Shown piece by piece: positions 52,394 through 61,749 of a stretch of DNA of 64,000 nt. Made by a program: the position numbers and the translations under genes. The notes beneath the pieces were generated by a model, which was given only the letters and a program-made list of their open reading frames with translations, was not told the origin of the DNA and made no database searches. Location: the NCBI GenBank assembly GCA_965140405.1, contig OZ223208.1, positions 1 through 64,000 of the forward strand, read 5' to 3'. The stretch comes from G963556115 sp963666605. GTDB lineage: Bacteria; Planctomycetota; SZUA-567. How positions within the stretch are numbered: position 1 is the first letter of the stretch; every line of letters starts with the position of its first letter.

Positions 52394-53476
52394 CTATGCT
52401 GCATGCTCTTTCGCACTGAGTCGTATCTTTTTAGCTTTATTACTTTTAGCTTTATGAGAGCTAATAATTACCATAAGACACTCTCTACCATTACCAAGCT
52501 TTGAGCTATAGAATTCAAATATAGCTTCGCTAAGGTCACCGTCTAGGTCAACATCCTTGAGATCTCCTCTTCTAGAGGCAGCACGCTTGAGTAGACTGAC
52601 TGCCCACTTATGGCCTGCTGTACCAAGAGATTTTTCTAGTTCATGCAGATTCATACCTGGGGTAATCTCAGTTGTCCACGCTGGAAGTCTTTCAAGGCAA
52701 GCCAATTCTCTCACCGAATGCCCAATAGACCCTTCAAACCTCTTCTTGCTTCCTTGCATGATATTCTGCCAGAGGTCTACCTCTTCATCAATAGTTACTG
52801 GGGCCTTTCCTGTAACAAAAGCTCTGACATACGGCATCATATCTCCTGAGTCATTCTCAACAAGCCAATCACCGCAGTACAACCATTTTTTAAGAGAGAG
52901 AGACCACCCTTCAGGAGCATTCTCCCATGGCATATGTATAGCAAGTGAATATCTCTCTTTAATTGATAGCCCAGTAACTTTCCTGATGTATAAGTTCCCA
53001 AAACCATGTGCGACAACTGCAGCAAACAGCATAGAGGGAATAATAGCCAGAGCAATATGTAAAACCGAGCTGAACTCAGGAAAGAGCATTCTAAGTGAAG
53101 CGCTTAATAGTGTAGACATTGCGACACTACCCATGGCAAATACTAGATATATAGATGGTGCAAAGGTTTTTTGAAGGATTTTTGAGGCTCTCTCGGTCTT
53201 ACTTACCAATTGAGGTATTTCAGAAATATTATTATTTGGGTTTATTATCTTTAGACCATTATTCTTTTTTCCACCACCAATTGAGTCCTTTATCGCTTCT
53301 TTTGCGGCTTTAGATGAGAATAATTTTGTGATTGATGCCCACTTACTTCCATCAAATGAAAACATTGCAGAGTTATCAATCTTCTTCTCTTTAAACATCT
53401 TATGTAGCACACTTGCCGACATAGGGCCTCTAACATCTGATCCAATTCTCAAGTATAGGTGTTGGGTGAGCTCCAT
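52394..53476 (-). CDS. GYF-domain membrane protein of unknown function
   Basis: A 360-residue protein. Residues 5-60 resemble the GYF_2 (DUF4339) domain: LYLRIGSDVRGPMSASVLHKM, then WASITKLFSS. Two hydrophobic segments (about 107-128 and 136-160) form a hairpin in the membrane. The remaining 200 residues are soluble, with WENAPEGWSLSLKKWLYCG and no motif I recognise. Such GYF-plus-membrane proteins are frequent in Planctomycetes-Verrucomicrobia genomes. It lies alone, with a perfect hairpin (53543-53571) upstream. Confidence 0.7.
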   Translation of the reverse strand: MELTQHLYLRIGSDVRGPMSASVLHKMFKEKKIDNSAMFSFDGSKWASITKLFSSKAAKEAIKDSIGGGKKNNGLKIINPNNNISEIPQLVSKTERASKILQKTFAPSIYLVFAMGSVAMSTLLSASLRMLFPEFSSVLHIALAIIPSMLFAAVVAHGFGNLYIRKVTGLSIKERYSLAIHMPWENAPEGWSLSLKKWLYCGDWLVENDSGDMMPYVRAFVTGKAPVTIDEEVDLWQNIMQGSKKRFEGSIGHSVRELACLERLPAWTTEITPGMNLHELEKSLGTAGHKWAVSLLKRAASRRGDLKDVDLDGDLSEAIFEFYSSKLGNGRECLMVIISSHKAKSNKAKKIRLSAKEHAA

Positions 53477-53542
53477 TTTCTCTCCTTTTATGGTCTTTAC
53501 AACATTAATGATTTATAGTAAATTAATTCCTATAGCACTTAT

Positions 53543-53571
53543 CGGTTAAAGTTGACAAACAACTTTAACCG
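53543..53571. repeat. Perfect inverted repeat upstream of the GYF gene
   Basis: CGGTTAAAGTTG-ACAAA-CAACTTTAACCG, a 12-bp stem with a 5-base loop, 67 bases upstream of the GYF-protein start. It may be an operator or a hairpin in the leader; no T-run follows. Confidence 0.6.
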
Positions 53572-53710
53572 AAATAGCATTTTTATAAATATTAATCAAA
53601 AAGATATTTAGATATTTTCACGATACCTATTAAATAGCAAAAATATCGTGTTAGATCTGAATAGGTATGAAAGGTTTAAGCCCCAATAAATGTGTCAAAA
53701 ACCACACAAC

Positions 53711-53744
53711 AAAAAAAGCAGCACCCAAATACACGGGTACTGCT
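53711..53744 (-). terminator. Rho-independent terminator of the four-helix-bundle gene
   Basis: AGCAGTACCC pairs with GGGTGCTGCT (one G-T wobble) on the minus strand, followed by seven T residues. Confidence 0.88.
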
Positions 53745-53769
53745 TAAAATAATACTTTTTACTATAGTT

Positions 53770-54126
53770 TTATGCAGACAAACGCCTTACCTTCTTCGCT
53801 TCAATACTAATAACATCGATATAATCATTGAGTTTAAAGATTATCGGAGCAATAATATCAAAGCTATTGTAGTTATCCTTAGCCCAGTTATTGAGCACAT
53901 CTATTATACTCTTACACTCAGCTACAGCGTTGATATATAGGTTATTCTTCTCATGCAAGTCACCCTCAATATGAGCAGATATCACATATCTAAGCATATC
54001 CTGAGTCTGATCGTATAGCTCCTGCTCACTATTACATAGAACGTTGTCAAAGGTTACTATACTCGCTCCCAGTTCACGTCCTTTTTTCCATAGTTCACTA
54101 GTTTTTAGGTCTTCAAAGTCTGACAT
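53770..54126 (-). CDS. Four-helix-bundle protein (23S rRNA-intervening-sequence-like)
   Basis: A 118-residue all-helical protein. The start DLKTSELWKKGRELGASIV and the middle LYDQTQDMLRYVISAHIEGD follow the pattern of the four-helix bundle family first found in 23S rRNA intervening sequences (L.vw..a..L....., then Q..RA..SI..NI.EG), though the EG motif is altered. The cellular role of the free-standing members is unknown. It has its own terminator, and there is no rRNA nearby. Confidence 0.6.
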   Translation of the reverse strand: MSDFEDLKTSELWKKGRELGASIVTFDNVLCNSEQELYDQTQDMLRYVISAHIEGDLHEKNNLYINAVAECKSIIDVLNNWAKDNYNSFDIIAPIIFKLNDYIDVISIEAKKVRRLSA

Positions 54127-54433
54127 ATTATTATCTCCATACAGAATAGTTGCTGTTAAAAATCTATCTTCTATGGAATATATCGGCTAATTTTTACGAT
54201 CTCACTAGGAAAAAGTCAAATAATATGATTTGAGAGACTTAATTATATACAAAACACTGCATAATAGTTAACATCTAAGCACGCCTTTACATACTGAGCA
54301 TTCTATATTTTCTACTGTTAATAAAATTCTTAACCAAAGCGCAAGTTTGAATATCTAATTTGAAAAAGCCGCCAAACTCTACTTCCTACAACAACTACAT
54401 AATCTAATCTCATGGGTATTAAACTTAAGTGCT
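54127..54433. other. Intergenic stretch after glmS
   Basis: About 300 AT-rich bases. I see no gene and no clear terminator for glmS. The part near 54127-54190 should hold the promoter of the four-helix-bundle gene. Confidence 0.4.
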
Positions 54434-56281
54434 TTACTCTACAGTCACGCTCTTAGCAAGATTCTTAGGTTTATCAACATCACACCCTCTAGCCTCAGCA
54501 ATATAATATGACAGGAGCTGGAGTGGCACAGAGCAGACAATACTATTCATTACTCCACTCTCTGAACGGATGTAAATTACATCATCAACCATATCTGCGA
54601 TAGCATTATCATTATGACTTGCAATCGCGATAACCTTGCCACCTCTAGCTTTGACCTCTTGGATATTACTAATCACCTTGTCATACCTACGCCCTTTTAG
54701 AGCGATAAATAAGCACGGCATGTTCTCATCAATAAGAGCAATCGGACCATGCTTCATCTCAGCAGCATCATAGCCTTCCGCATGGATGTAGCTCACCTCT
54801 TTAAGCTTTAGAGCTCCCTCCATAGCTAGAGGCCATCCAGTTCCCCTGCCGAGGAAGAGGAAGTTATTAGCCTCTTTATACTTGATAGCGATCTGCTTGA
54901 TGTAGTTTGCTGTTGAGAGCACCGCTTCAATTCTAGGACCAACCTGCATCAGATCCTTTGTCCTACGGATAAGATCTGAGCACTCAAGAGTACCTCGAAT
55001 CTGAGCTATCTTGAGAGCAAGAATATATAGACTAGCAATCATAGAGGTAAACGCCTTAGTACTAGCCACGCCTATCTCAGGGCCGCAATGCATATAAAAG
55101 ACTCCGTCAGACTCACGGGCAATTGTCGAGCCAACAGTATTTACAATACTTATCACCTTGGAGTTGTTGGCCTTCGCACTCCTTACCGCATGAAGAGTAT
55201 CCATAGTCTCACCAGACTGCGTAATAGCAATAACAAGTACCGATGGATCGAGTATTGGATCACGGTAGTGAAAATCTGCCGCGTATTCAGCATAACTAGG
55301 AATACGAGCGGTTCTCTCAATTAAATTACGCCCTATCATGCCAGCGTTATACGCAGTTCCCTGCGCAACTAATACAATTCTAGTTACCCCTTTAAAGTAC
55401 TCATCCGGTATACCCATATCTTCTAAGTGGAATATCGGCGAACCATCAGACTCACTCGATAATTCTATTTTTTGGCGTACGAGCTCATTCATAACCTGTG
55501 GCTGCTCAAATATTTCTTTGAGCATGAAGTGCTTATAGCCACCCTTCTGTGCAGCCTCAGGGCTCCAAGTAATCTCAGTTATATTCTGCTCTACCTCTGC
55601 TCCATCTTGGCGGAGAGTTACCCCGTCCATAGTACAGAGAGCTACCTGATTATCATCTAAGAATATTACCTTGTTGGTGTGTGGTAAGATTGGCACAGCA
55701 TCAGAACCAAGTATTACCTCCGATTCACCGACACCTATTGCAAGCGGGCTACCTTTACGAACACAGACAATTACCCCTGGTTCACTTGCCGCCATGACCG
55801 CTAGCGCATATGCACCATCAAGTCTAGGTAGTATAGCCTCAACAGAACCGAGTAAATCACCCTTATATACCGAACCGATAAGGTGAGCTACTACTTCTGA
55901 ATCTGTTTCTGAGATAAACTCTTCTTCTCTAAGACCATTACTAATCAACTCTTTTTTAAGTTCATTATAATTATCTATAATGCCGTTGTGTACAAGTACG
56001 ATACTCTTGTCAGAGTTAAAATGCGGATGAGAATTTATATTGATTGGAGCTCCGTGGGTAGCCCAACGAGTATGCCCTATCGCTTCTTGACTCTCTACGC
56101 CCTTAGGCAGAGCACTCTCAAGATCCGCGACACGTCCTTTGGTTTTGACAACATCTATCTGCGCCCCATTTCTCCACGCACATCCCGCCGAGTCATAACC
56201 ACGATACTCAAGACTTTTTAAGCCTTTAACAACAGCATCAATTGCCTTACCCTTACCGATATAGCCAACGATTCCACACAT
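54434..56281 (-). CDS. glmS: Glutamine--fructose-6-phosphate aminotransferase (isomerizing)
   Basis: Makes glucosamine-6-phosphate, the entry to peptidoglycan and LPS amino sugars. The 615-residue protein starts MCGIVGYIG with the N-terminal nucleophile Cys2. The glutaminase domain has GHTRWATHG and the N-terminal NGIIDNY; the two SIS isomerase modules have VAQGTAYNAGM, ITQSGETMDTLHAV and FLGRGTGWPLAMEGALKLKE; it ends KPKNLAKSVTVE as in the family. It follows argC by 94 bases on the same strand. There is no glmS ribozyme sequence that I can recognise upstream. Confidence 0.97.
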   Translation of the reverse strand: MCGIVGYIGKGKAIDAVVKGLKSLEYRGYDSAGCAWRNGAQIDVVKTKGRVADLESALPKGVESQEAIGHTRWATHGAPININSHPHFNSDKSIVLVHNGIIDNYNELKKELISNGLREEEFISETDSEVVAHLIGSVYKGDLLGSVEAILPRLDGAYALAVMAASEPGVIVCVRKGSPLAIGVGESEVILGSDAVPILPHTNKVIFLDDNQVALCTMDGVTLRQDGAEVEQNITEITWSPEAAQKGGYKHFMLKEIFEQPQVMNELVRQKIELSSESDGSPIFHLEDMGIPDEYFKGVTRIVLVAQGTAYNAGMIGRNLIERTARIPSYAEYAADFHYRDPILDPSVLVIAITQSGETMDTLHAVRSAKANNSKVISIVNTVGSTIARESDGVFYMHCGPEIGVASTKAFTSMIASLYILALKIAQIRGTLECSDLIRRTKDLMQVGPRIEAVLSTANYIKQIAIKYKEANNFLFLGRGTGWPLAMEGALKLKEVSYIHAEGYDAAEMKHGPIALIDENMPCLFIALKGRRYDKVISNIQEVKARGGKVIAIASHNDNAIADMVDDVIYIRSESGVMNSIVCSVPLQLLSYYIAEARGCDVDKPKNLAKSVTVE

Positions 56282-56375
56282 AAGAAATCCACTTTCTAAA
56301 TATAACTACCGAGCTACCTGTAAGCCCGATATATTTATTATCTTAATAATTCTAAATCCACGAATGCTAAAATAA

Positions 56376-57437
56376 TTACGGATGAGCTCCTGGAGCATCA
56401 AGTCCAGTAGTCTCTTCAAATCCGAACATAACATTCAAATTCTGAACAGCGCTGCCTGCCTGCCCTTTTAGAAGATTATCGATATGACTAATTACTCTGA
56501 AGCAACCAGTCCTCTCATCACACGCAACAGTAAGCAGACATCTATTGCTCCCTCTCACCGCTCCAGTAGAACCAGCATAATCAAAGTCTTTTACCAGCAC
56601 AAACGGTTCATCTTTGAACATTTCTTTATACGCATCCAAAACATCCTTATGAGTAACGCCATCTTTGAGCATACCATATACAGAAGACATTATACCTCTA
56701 GACATAGGTACTACTTGCGGCGTAAAGGTAATATTCACAGGACTAGAACCGATCTCAGACAGTTCACGTTCTACCTCCATCACATGTTGATGACCGGTGA
56801 GACGATACGCATTCATATTATCATATCTCTCAGGGTAGTGAAAAGTTGGTGCAGGTTTCTTTCCCGCCCCAGAAATACCACTCTTACAGTCACAACATAT
56901 TCCTCTAGACTCTATAAGATTATTTTTTACAGCAGCAGAAAGTCCTAGCGTACAGCTTACAGCAAAGCATCCAGGGTTGCCGACAAGATCTGCACTCTTT
57001 ATCTCCTCACGGTGTAATTCAGTAAGTCCATACACACTTCTAGGTAGGAGCTCTGGAGCGTTGTGGCTAGGATCCTTATTAATTCTAGTTGCATACTCTT
57101 TGTAAAGTGCTGTAGAGTTAAAGCGGAAGTCTCCAGAGTAGTCTAAGACTTTACGCCCTCTACCAAGCTCTCTTCCTGCTCCCATCTGCCCTACCCCGTC
57201 AGGAGTAGAGAAGACAACCACATCAGCTTCAGCTTCAGCTGCTTCTTTACTATCCGGCGCAACGATAGGTAGGTCACAATACCCTTCAAGATATGTCCAG
57301 ACATCCGATATTTTCTTGCCTACATCTTGAGTAGCGATAGCACAGCTAATTTCAAACTCAGGATGTTTATTAATAAGCTCTATAAGTCCTAGTCCACCAT
57401 ATCCGGTAGCTCCCACCAATTTGATTTTCTTTACCAT
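56376..57437 (-). CDS. argC: N-acetyl-gamma-glutamyl-phosphate reductase
   Basis: The third enzyme of arginine synthesis, reducing N-acetylglutamyl phosphate with NADPH. The 353-residue protein starts KLVGATGYGGLGLIELI (NADP site), has the catalytic Cys in VGNPGCFAVSCTL (near 155), and HYPERYDNMNAYRLTGHQH followed by TFTPQVVPMSRGI. No other arg gene is near. It is probably cotranscribed with glmS. Confidence 0.95.
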   Translation of the reverse strand: MVKKIKLVGATGYGGLGLIELINKHPEFEISCAIATQDVGKKISDVWTYLEGYCDLPIVAPDSKEAAEAEADVVVFSTPDGVGQMGAGRELGRGRKVLDYSGDFRFNSTALYKEYATRINKDPSHNAPELLPRSVYGLTELHREEIKSADLVGNPGCFAVSCTLGLSAAVKNNLIESRGICCDCKSGISGAGKKPAPTFHYPERYDNMNAYRLTGHQHVMEVERELSEIGSSPVNITFTPQVVPMSRGIMSSVYGMLKDGVTHKDVLDAYKEMFKDEPFVLVKDFDYAGSTGAVRGSNRCLLTVACDERTGCFRVISHIDNLLKGQAGSAVQNLNVMFGFEETTGLDAPGAHP

Positions 57438-57507
57438 CTTATATTTTCTTTCATTAACTTTTAAAAAAGTACTATTTTCAATATAGATCGATACTATACC
57501 AAAAAGA

Positions 57508-57924
57508 CTAATGCGAAGTCGAACCGTAATTCCCTTGAAGATAGTCTGGCATCTGTGCTACAGGTCTTCTCGTCGTAGTGTTTGTCGTCTTATGCCACAT
57601 CTCCTGTTCAAGTATTACATCATCGCCCTCTTTATACCCTAAGTACTGTTGATTAACTGGCGCTCTTTGGTAATTTCCCGTCTCAGGACCATCTGGTGTT
57701 TTATATACAGGTACTCTTTCCGGTGGCCTTTGCCATAGAGTCTCACCTTCATCATCTAACTCCAAATTTTTATCTGGAAGTTCATTTCTATAGCCATAAG
57801 TAGGATGGTATTTTTCATACGCCTCACTTATCATCTCTGCTTTTTTCTTACCATTTCCAGTTGCACACCCAGCACAAATAACACTCGCCAAACAAACTAG
57901 TAGTAACGCATTAACCATATTCAT
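57508..57924 (-). CDS. Small lipoprotein of unknown function
   Basis: A 138-residue precursor with a lipoprotein signal (MNMVNALLLVCLASVICAGC, lipidated Cys at 20). The mature part is polar and rich in Tyr, Pro and Gly (HPTYGYRNELPDKNLELDD; RPPERVPVYKTPDGPETGN). I do not recognise a family. The frame is open another 37 codons upstream, but the ATG at 57924 sets the signal at the N-terminus and is chosen; the ribosome binding site is weak (GGGA). It lies 70 bases upstream of argC. Confidence 0.7.
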   Translation of the reverse strand: MNMVNALLLVCLASVICAGCATGNGKKKAEMISEAYEKYHPTYGYRNELPDKNLELDDEGETLWQRPPERVPVYKTPDGPETGNYQRAPVNQQYLGYKEGDDVILEQEMWHKTTNTTTRRPVAQMPDYLQGNYGSTSH

Positions 57925-58046
57925 TCCCGACCCCATTTTAGTGCACAATCCATAATAATAAAACTCCAACCCTGCTAGAATTTTATTCTGCAAGAACAAT
58001 CTTACTATTATCATCAATTTCCACCGTAATGTCAAGAATTACAACA

Positions 58047-58079
58047 AATAAAGCCGAGTACAACGTACTCGGCTTTATT
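58047..58079. terminator. Terminator hairpin between HU/IHF gene and lipoprotein gene
   Basis: Perfect 15-bp stem AATAAAGCCGAGTAC/GTACTCGGCTTTATT with loop AAC. On the minus strand TTTG follows. It lies 100 bases after the HU/IHF stop. Confidence 0.78.
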
Positions 58080-58181
58080 AAAAACTTTTTAACGTCAGCA
58101 TTACCATTCACGACATACTACAAAAGTCTGTATTTGGCCAAATTCCACAAAATTGCCAAAATATGTCTCAAGGATAAAATT

Positions 58182-58472
58182 CTATTCAACACTGTCTTTT
58201 GCTTGTACGCGTTCTTCCATCATTTTACCAGGCTTGAAGGTTACAACCTTTCTTTCAGGCACCATAACTTCATCACCTGTACGAGGGTTTCTTGCTTTTC
58301 TAGGCTTTCTTGTTCTAACTTCGAATACACCAAAATTTCTGAGTTCGAGTCTACTCTCACTTTCGAGTACATCGACTATACCATCCAAAGTCATCTGCAC
58401 AATGCGTTTAATATCAGTTTGGCGCATATCCATTTCTTTTGCAATTCGTAGAACCATATCATTCTTTGTCAC
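58182..58472 (-). CDS. HU/IHF-family DNA-binding protein
   Basis: A 96-residue nucleoid protein: TKNDMVLRIAKEMDMRQ at the start, LELRNFGVFEVRTRKPRKAR (core and first strand of the arm), NPRTGDEVMVPE (intercalating proline region) and VVTFKPGKMM at the end. These are the conserved points of HU/IHF. A longer frame begins at ATG 58496, but AAGGGGG lies eight bases before the GTG at 58472, which gives the normal family N-terminus, so GTG is preferred. Unlike the HU-like protein at 6382 it has no lysine tail; the two probably differ in DNA-binding role. Confidence 0.93.
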   Translation of the reverse strand: MTKNDMVLRIAKEMDMRQTDIKRIVQMTLDGIVDVLESESRLELRNFGVFEVRTRKPRKARNPRTGDEVMVPERKVVTFKPGKMMEERVQAKDSVE

Positions 58473-58496
58473 AGATACTACCCCCTTATCATTCAT

Positions 58497-58835
58497 TTAA
58501 ATCTTAAACAAAACTTTTCCCAAGTCACGAGTTTCATTTGAGCAGGTGCTAATACGAGACTCCCAATCACCTCAACCAACTGCCAAAATACTTACTCGCA
58601 TACGTTTATAAGATTTTATCTTAATTGATGAATAGAAAAGGTCAAGCAATTATTGATAATTTTCGGTTTGAGTTGTAGTTGAAGTATTTTAAAATGTTAC
58701 TACCAAGAATCACTTTTACCCTATATTTTCTTGTAAATTACTGTACAATATAGGTATATCACTATATAAAAAAAACATCTAATAATATACTATTGAAACA
58801 CTAATATTTTTCGTTACTAGTTGGGATATAACAAG
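58497..58835. promoter_or_regulatory. Divergent intergenic region between HU/IHF and a kinase gene
   Basis: About 340 AT-rich bases with no gene. It should carry promoters for both. A/T-rich TATA-like sequences at 58745-58770 are candidates on the plus strand, but no clear -35 is at the right distance. Confidence 0.4.
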
Positions 58836-60236
58836 ATGAGTATCGTTCCTGGTTTTAATTTAGGCAAATTTACACTTGAAAGTCAACTTGGTGGTGGCGG
58901 CATGGGTTCTGTGTATAAAGCTAGAGACAGAAAGCTTGGGCGAACAGTAGCAATCAAAATTTTAAATGCCCAATTAGAGTGTAACTTGGAAAACATTGAG
59001 CGCTTTGAGCGCGAAGCAAGAACACTTGCATCTCTTTCACACCCAAACTTGATGCATGTCTATGATGTAGGGACAGAAGATGGCAACCATTACTTTGCAA
59101 TGGAGTACATCGAAGGCGCAACGCTCAACCAAATTATAGCAGACCCAGCTCAAACTCTCTCCCAAGAAGAGGCTCTACGTGTAACTATAGAAATAATGGC
59201 AGGTCTTAGCAAGGTACATCATTCTGGAATTGTACACCGAGACATAAAGCCAGCAAACATCATGATCGAGCATAGCGATGGAAGAGCTGTACTTGTAGAC
59301 TTTGGACTATCAAAGTCTGCAACTGACTCTGGCCTTACCTCTGTTGGGTCTATTTTAGGCACGCCAGATTATATTGCACCAGAGCAGATCGAAGGATTTG
59401 AAGCTGGGTATTATTCTGACATATACTCTCTTGGAGTTGTATTATATGAGATGCTAAGTGGCGAGAACCCATTCACACGCAATAGCTCTATGCAGACTAT
59501 TAGGGCACACTGCAGCTATAACCCTCCACCGCTTAAAAAGATTGTTCCTAATACTCCAAAGGCACTTTCTAAAATTGTTGAGAAGATGATTTCAACCTCT
59601 CCTGAGGACCGCTACCAGAGCATTGCGCACCTTGCTACAGACCTACTCAAGGTCTGCGACCACCCTATTCTTCCGCAACTTACCAGAGAGCACCACCGCC
59701 CGAGCACTACACATAATCCAACCATCAACTACTCAAAGAAGATGGAGAAGGTTATAACTCCTGAGAAACCAACAACCTTTACCAACTATACCTCAGAACC
59801 GCCAAAGATCCGCTCTAATTTTTCATTCTTGCAGTATTTTATAATTGGACTTTCTATCATCGTTATAGGATTACTCGCCATTTTATATATTAAAAATTAC
59901 CCAAACAGCATAAAACCAGAGCTAGCCAAGTATGGTCTACCTATCGTGACGTATATGCCAGAAGGGGTTACAAAAATACCTGAAAAGGTCTCAAACCCAA
60001 GTATTATAATGCAGTTAAAAAATGGCGAGCGTATCTGGGGCAGGGTTTTAGATGGCATACACACCAATAAGATTGCCGTTGGACTATTTCCGAGTGGTCA
60101 AGCAGAGTACCCTATAGATAGCATTCAGGCAATTATTATTGTAGATTCAGAAGCATTAGTCGACAAAGTTCCAGAAGCCGGCAAGCTAATCAAGACAATT
60201 TATTCTGACATTAATGAGAAACCTCAAACAGAATAG
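58836..60236 (+). CDS. Membrane-anchored Ser/Thr protein kinase (PknB type)
   Basis: A 466-residue kinase. The domain spans about 10-270 with glycine loop LGGGGMGSVYKA, Lys41, VHRDIKPANI (Asp136, Asn141) and DFGLSK (Asp155), GTPDYIAPEQIEG as activation/P+1 segment; all catalytic residues are present. A Pro/Thr linker leads to a membrane helix (about 331-353, YFIIGLSIIVIGLLAILYI) and a short outer domain of about 110 residues ending in a compact beta region (MQLKNGERIWGRVLDGI). The ATG at 58836 has GGGA nine bases upstream and is chosen over an in-frame TTG at 58821. Third such kinase in the window. Confidence 0.92.
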   Translation: MSIVPGFNLGKFTLESQLGGGGMGSVYKARDRKLGRTVAIKILNAQLECNLENIERFEREARTLASLSHPNLMHVYDVGTEDGNHYFAMEYIEGATLNQIIADPAQTLSQEEALRVTIEIMAGLSKVHHSGIVHRDIKPANIMIEHSDGRAVLVDFGLSKSATDSGLTSVGSILGTPDYIAPEQIEGFEAGYYSDIYSLGVVLYEMLSGENPFTRNSSMQTIRAHCSYNPPPLKKIVPNTPKALSKIVEKMISTSPEDRYQSIAHLATDLLKVCDHPILPQLTREHHRPSTTHNPTINYSKKMEKVITPEKPTTFTNYTSEPPKIRSNFSFLQYFIIGLSIIVIGLLAILYIKNYPNSIKPELAKYGLPIVTYMPEGVTKIPEKVSNPSIIMQLKNGERIWGRVLDGIHTNKIAVGLFPSGQAEYPIDSIQAIIIVDSEALVDKVPEAGKLIKTIYSDINEKPQTE

Positions 60237-60348
60237 TCTTATCAATTCCAGACAATTTACTCATACAAAAATTAAGTATTGTCGATACTTGGGATAATAT
60301 GTATAATATCTCAATTATAATCGGATGCATATAATTTCGTAATTAATA

Positions 60349-60561
60349 ATGGGGGAAAGTCATAAATTGATTGAACAAGATAAAATGTACTGTACAGAAA
60401 AGTCAAAAACTGTAGATGTCCTAGTGGAAAAGACCTCAAGAAGGAGTGAAATAGCAGCTTGCAACAACATGCTATACTGTGAAGCGACAACATTTTGCAA
60501 ATTTGTCAACCCACTAACGACTAGAAACCCTCTAAAAGTGACAGATAGTATAGAGGTCTAA
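60349..60561 (+). CDS. Possible small cysteine-containing protein upstream of nfu
   Basis: A 70-codon frame with four cysteines, two of them in LYCEATTFCKF, lies 66 bases before the Nfu gene on the same strand. It has no membrane segment and no family I know. The ATG has no ribosome binding site; a TTG at 60367 has GGGGGA about 10 bases upstream and could be the real start. It may be a real small gene cotranscribed with nfu, or a chance frame. Confidence 0.35.
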   Translation: MGESHKLIEQDKMYCTEKSKTVDVLVEKTSRRSEIAACNNMLYCEATTFCKFVNPLTTRNPLKVTDSIEV

Positions 60562-60627
60562 GTCAACCTAAACGAGGCATCAATTTACTCAATATAATTA
60601 TTTTTTTTGAAACAAGGAGATAAAAAA

Positions 60628-60846
60628 ATGGAAGAACAAGTATTGGCTGTTATTGACGAGATCCGCCCAATGCTACAAGCAGATGGTGGAAATATTGAAT
60701 TTGTAGAGCTTGATGGTACTGTTGTTAAGGTACGTCTAACAGGCGCATGTAGCGGTTGTCCTCATGCAGCTATCACGCTAAAACAAGGTGTAGAAGTACG
60801 TATTAAAGAAGCGATTCCAGAAATCAGCGAAGTTGTGGCAGTATAA
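60628..60846 (+). CDS. NifU C-terminal-domain Fe-S scaffold (Nfu type)
   Basis: A 72-residue protein consisting only of the Nfu domain: IRPMLQADGGNIEFVELDG and LTGACSGCPHAAITLKQGVE with the cluster-binding CxxC (Cys41, Cys44). It carries or delivers [4Fe-4S] clusters. The ATG at 60628 has AAGGAG at the right distance; an upstream in-frame start at 60607 would overlap that site. Fe-S targets in this window include the [4Fe-4S]-type IlvD. Confidence 0.95.
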   Translation: MEEQVLAVIDEIRPMLQADGGNIEFVELDGTVVKVRLTGACSGCPHAAITLKQGVEVRIKEAIPEISEVVAV

Positions 60847-60932
60847 CAAAACACGATTATCTGAGCAATAAATTTAGGGATTGCCCTTTCTTTTAATACT
60901 GGAACTTTATTATACTTAGGATAATCCTCTAA

Positions 60933-61715
60933 ATGAGCGAAGTAAAACCTATAGCAATTATTTCAGATGTTCATGGTAATCTTGAAGCGTTGACCGCAGT
61001 GCTCAACGACATACGTTCACAAGATATCGAGACTATTATAAACCTCGGGGACTGCGTCGGTTACGGTGCAGACCCCGAGGCTTGTATTGATATTCTCCAG
61101 ATCCATGCAACGATTAATATATGCGGTAATCATGACTATGCAGTCCTGAACTCCGCAGAAGGATTTAATTATATTGCGAAAAATGCTGTAGATTATATTC
61201 GAAGCATAATGAATCCTAAATCATATGAAAAGCCAGATGAAGACGTTATTAGACGCTGGCGCTTTTTAAACTCCTTAGTACCGTTATATGAGCTCGGCAA
61301 GTATGAATTTATGCATGGCTCACCTAGACAACCTATCACAGAGTATGTACTCCCATCCGATCCAGAGATGGATCCCTTCAAATTAGATAGCATTTTCTCA
61401 GCCATGACAGGAAATTATGCATTTATCGGACACACACACTTTCCAGGTGTTATCGAAGATAATAGCGATAGCTTTCTAATGATTGAAGATCTTCCTGAGC
61501 TCACCTATACCCTCACTGAGAACAAAGCGATTATAAATGTAGGCAGCGTCGGCCAGCCTCGAGATTATGACAATCGTTCATGCTACGCAGTACTACGTAG
61601 CGGCCATGTAGAATGGCGAAGAGTAGAGTATGATATAGAGACTACCTTCTCAAAGATATCATCACATCCAGTTCTTGACGACCAATCAGGACTAAGGCTC
61701 AAACTAGGTAGATAA
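60933..61715 (+). CDS. Metallophosphoesterase (YfcE/MJ0936-like)
   Basis: A 260-residue calcineurin-like phosphoesterase. The five metal motifs are in order: ISDVHGNLEAL, INLGDCVGYGADPEAC, ICGNHDYAVL, FMHGSPRQP and FIGHTHFPG, followed by NVGSVGQPRD. The substrate is not readable; relatives cleave phosphodiesters or act on small phosphorylated molecules. It is followed after 34 bases by the CDF transporter and may be cotranscribed. Confidence 0.9.
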   Translation: MSEVKPIAIISDVHGNLEALTAVLNDIRSQDIETIINLGDCVGYGADPEACIDILQIHATINICGNHDYAVLNSAEGFNYIAKNAVDYIRSIMNPKSYEKPDEDVIRRWRFLNSLVPLYELGKYEFMHGSPRQPITEYVLPSDPEMDPFKLDSIFSAMTGNYAFIGHTHFPGVIEDNSDSFLMIEDLPELTYTLTENKAIINVGSVGQPRDYDNRSCYAVLRSGHVEWRRVEYDIETTFSKISSHPVLDDQSGLRLKLGR

Positions 61716-61749
61716 ATAATTTGTCATCTCGATACCGGAGAATGCTTTT

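Noticed and set aside
54127..54433. glmS-linked regulatory RNA
   Set aside because: This region is downstream of glmS, and I could not see a glmS ribozyme core upstream of the gene either.
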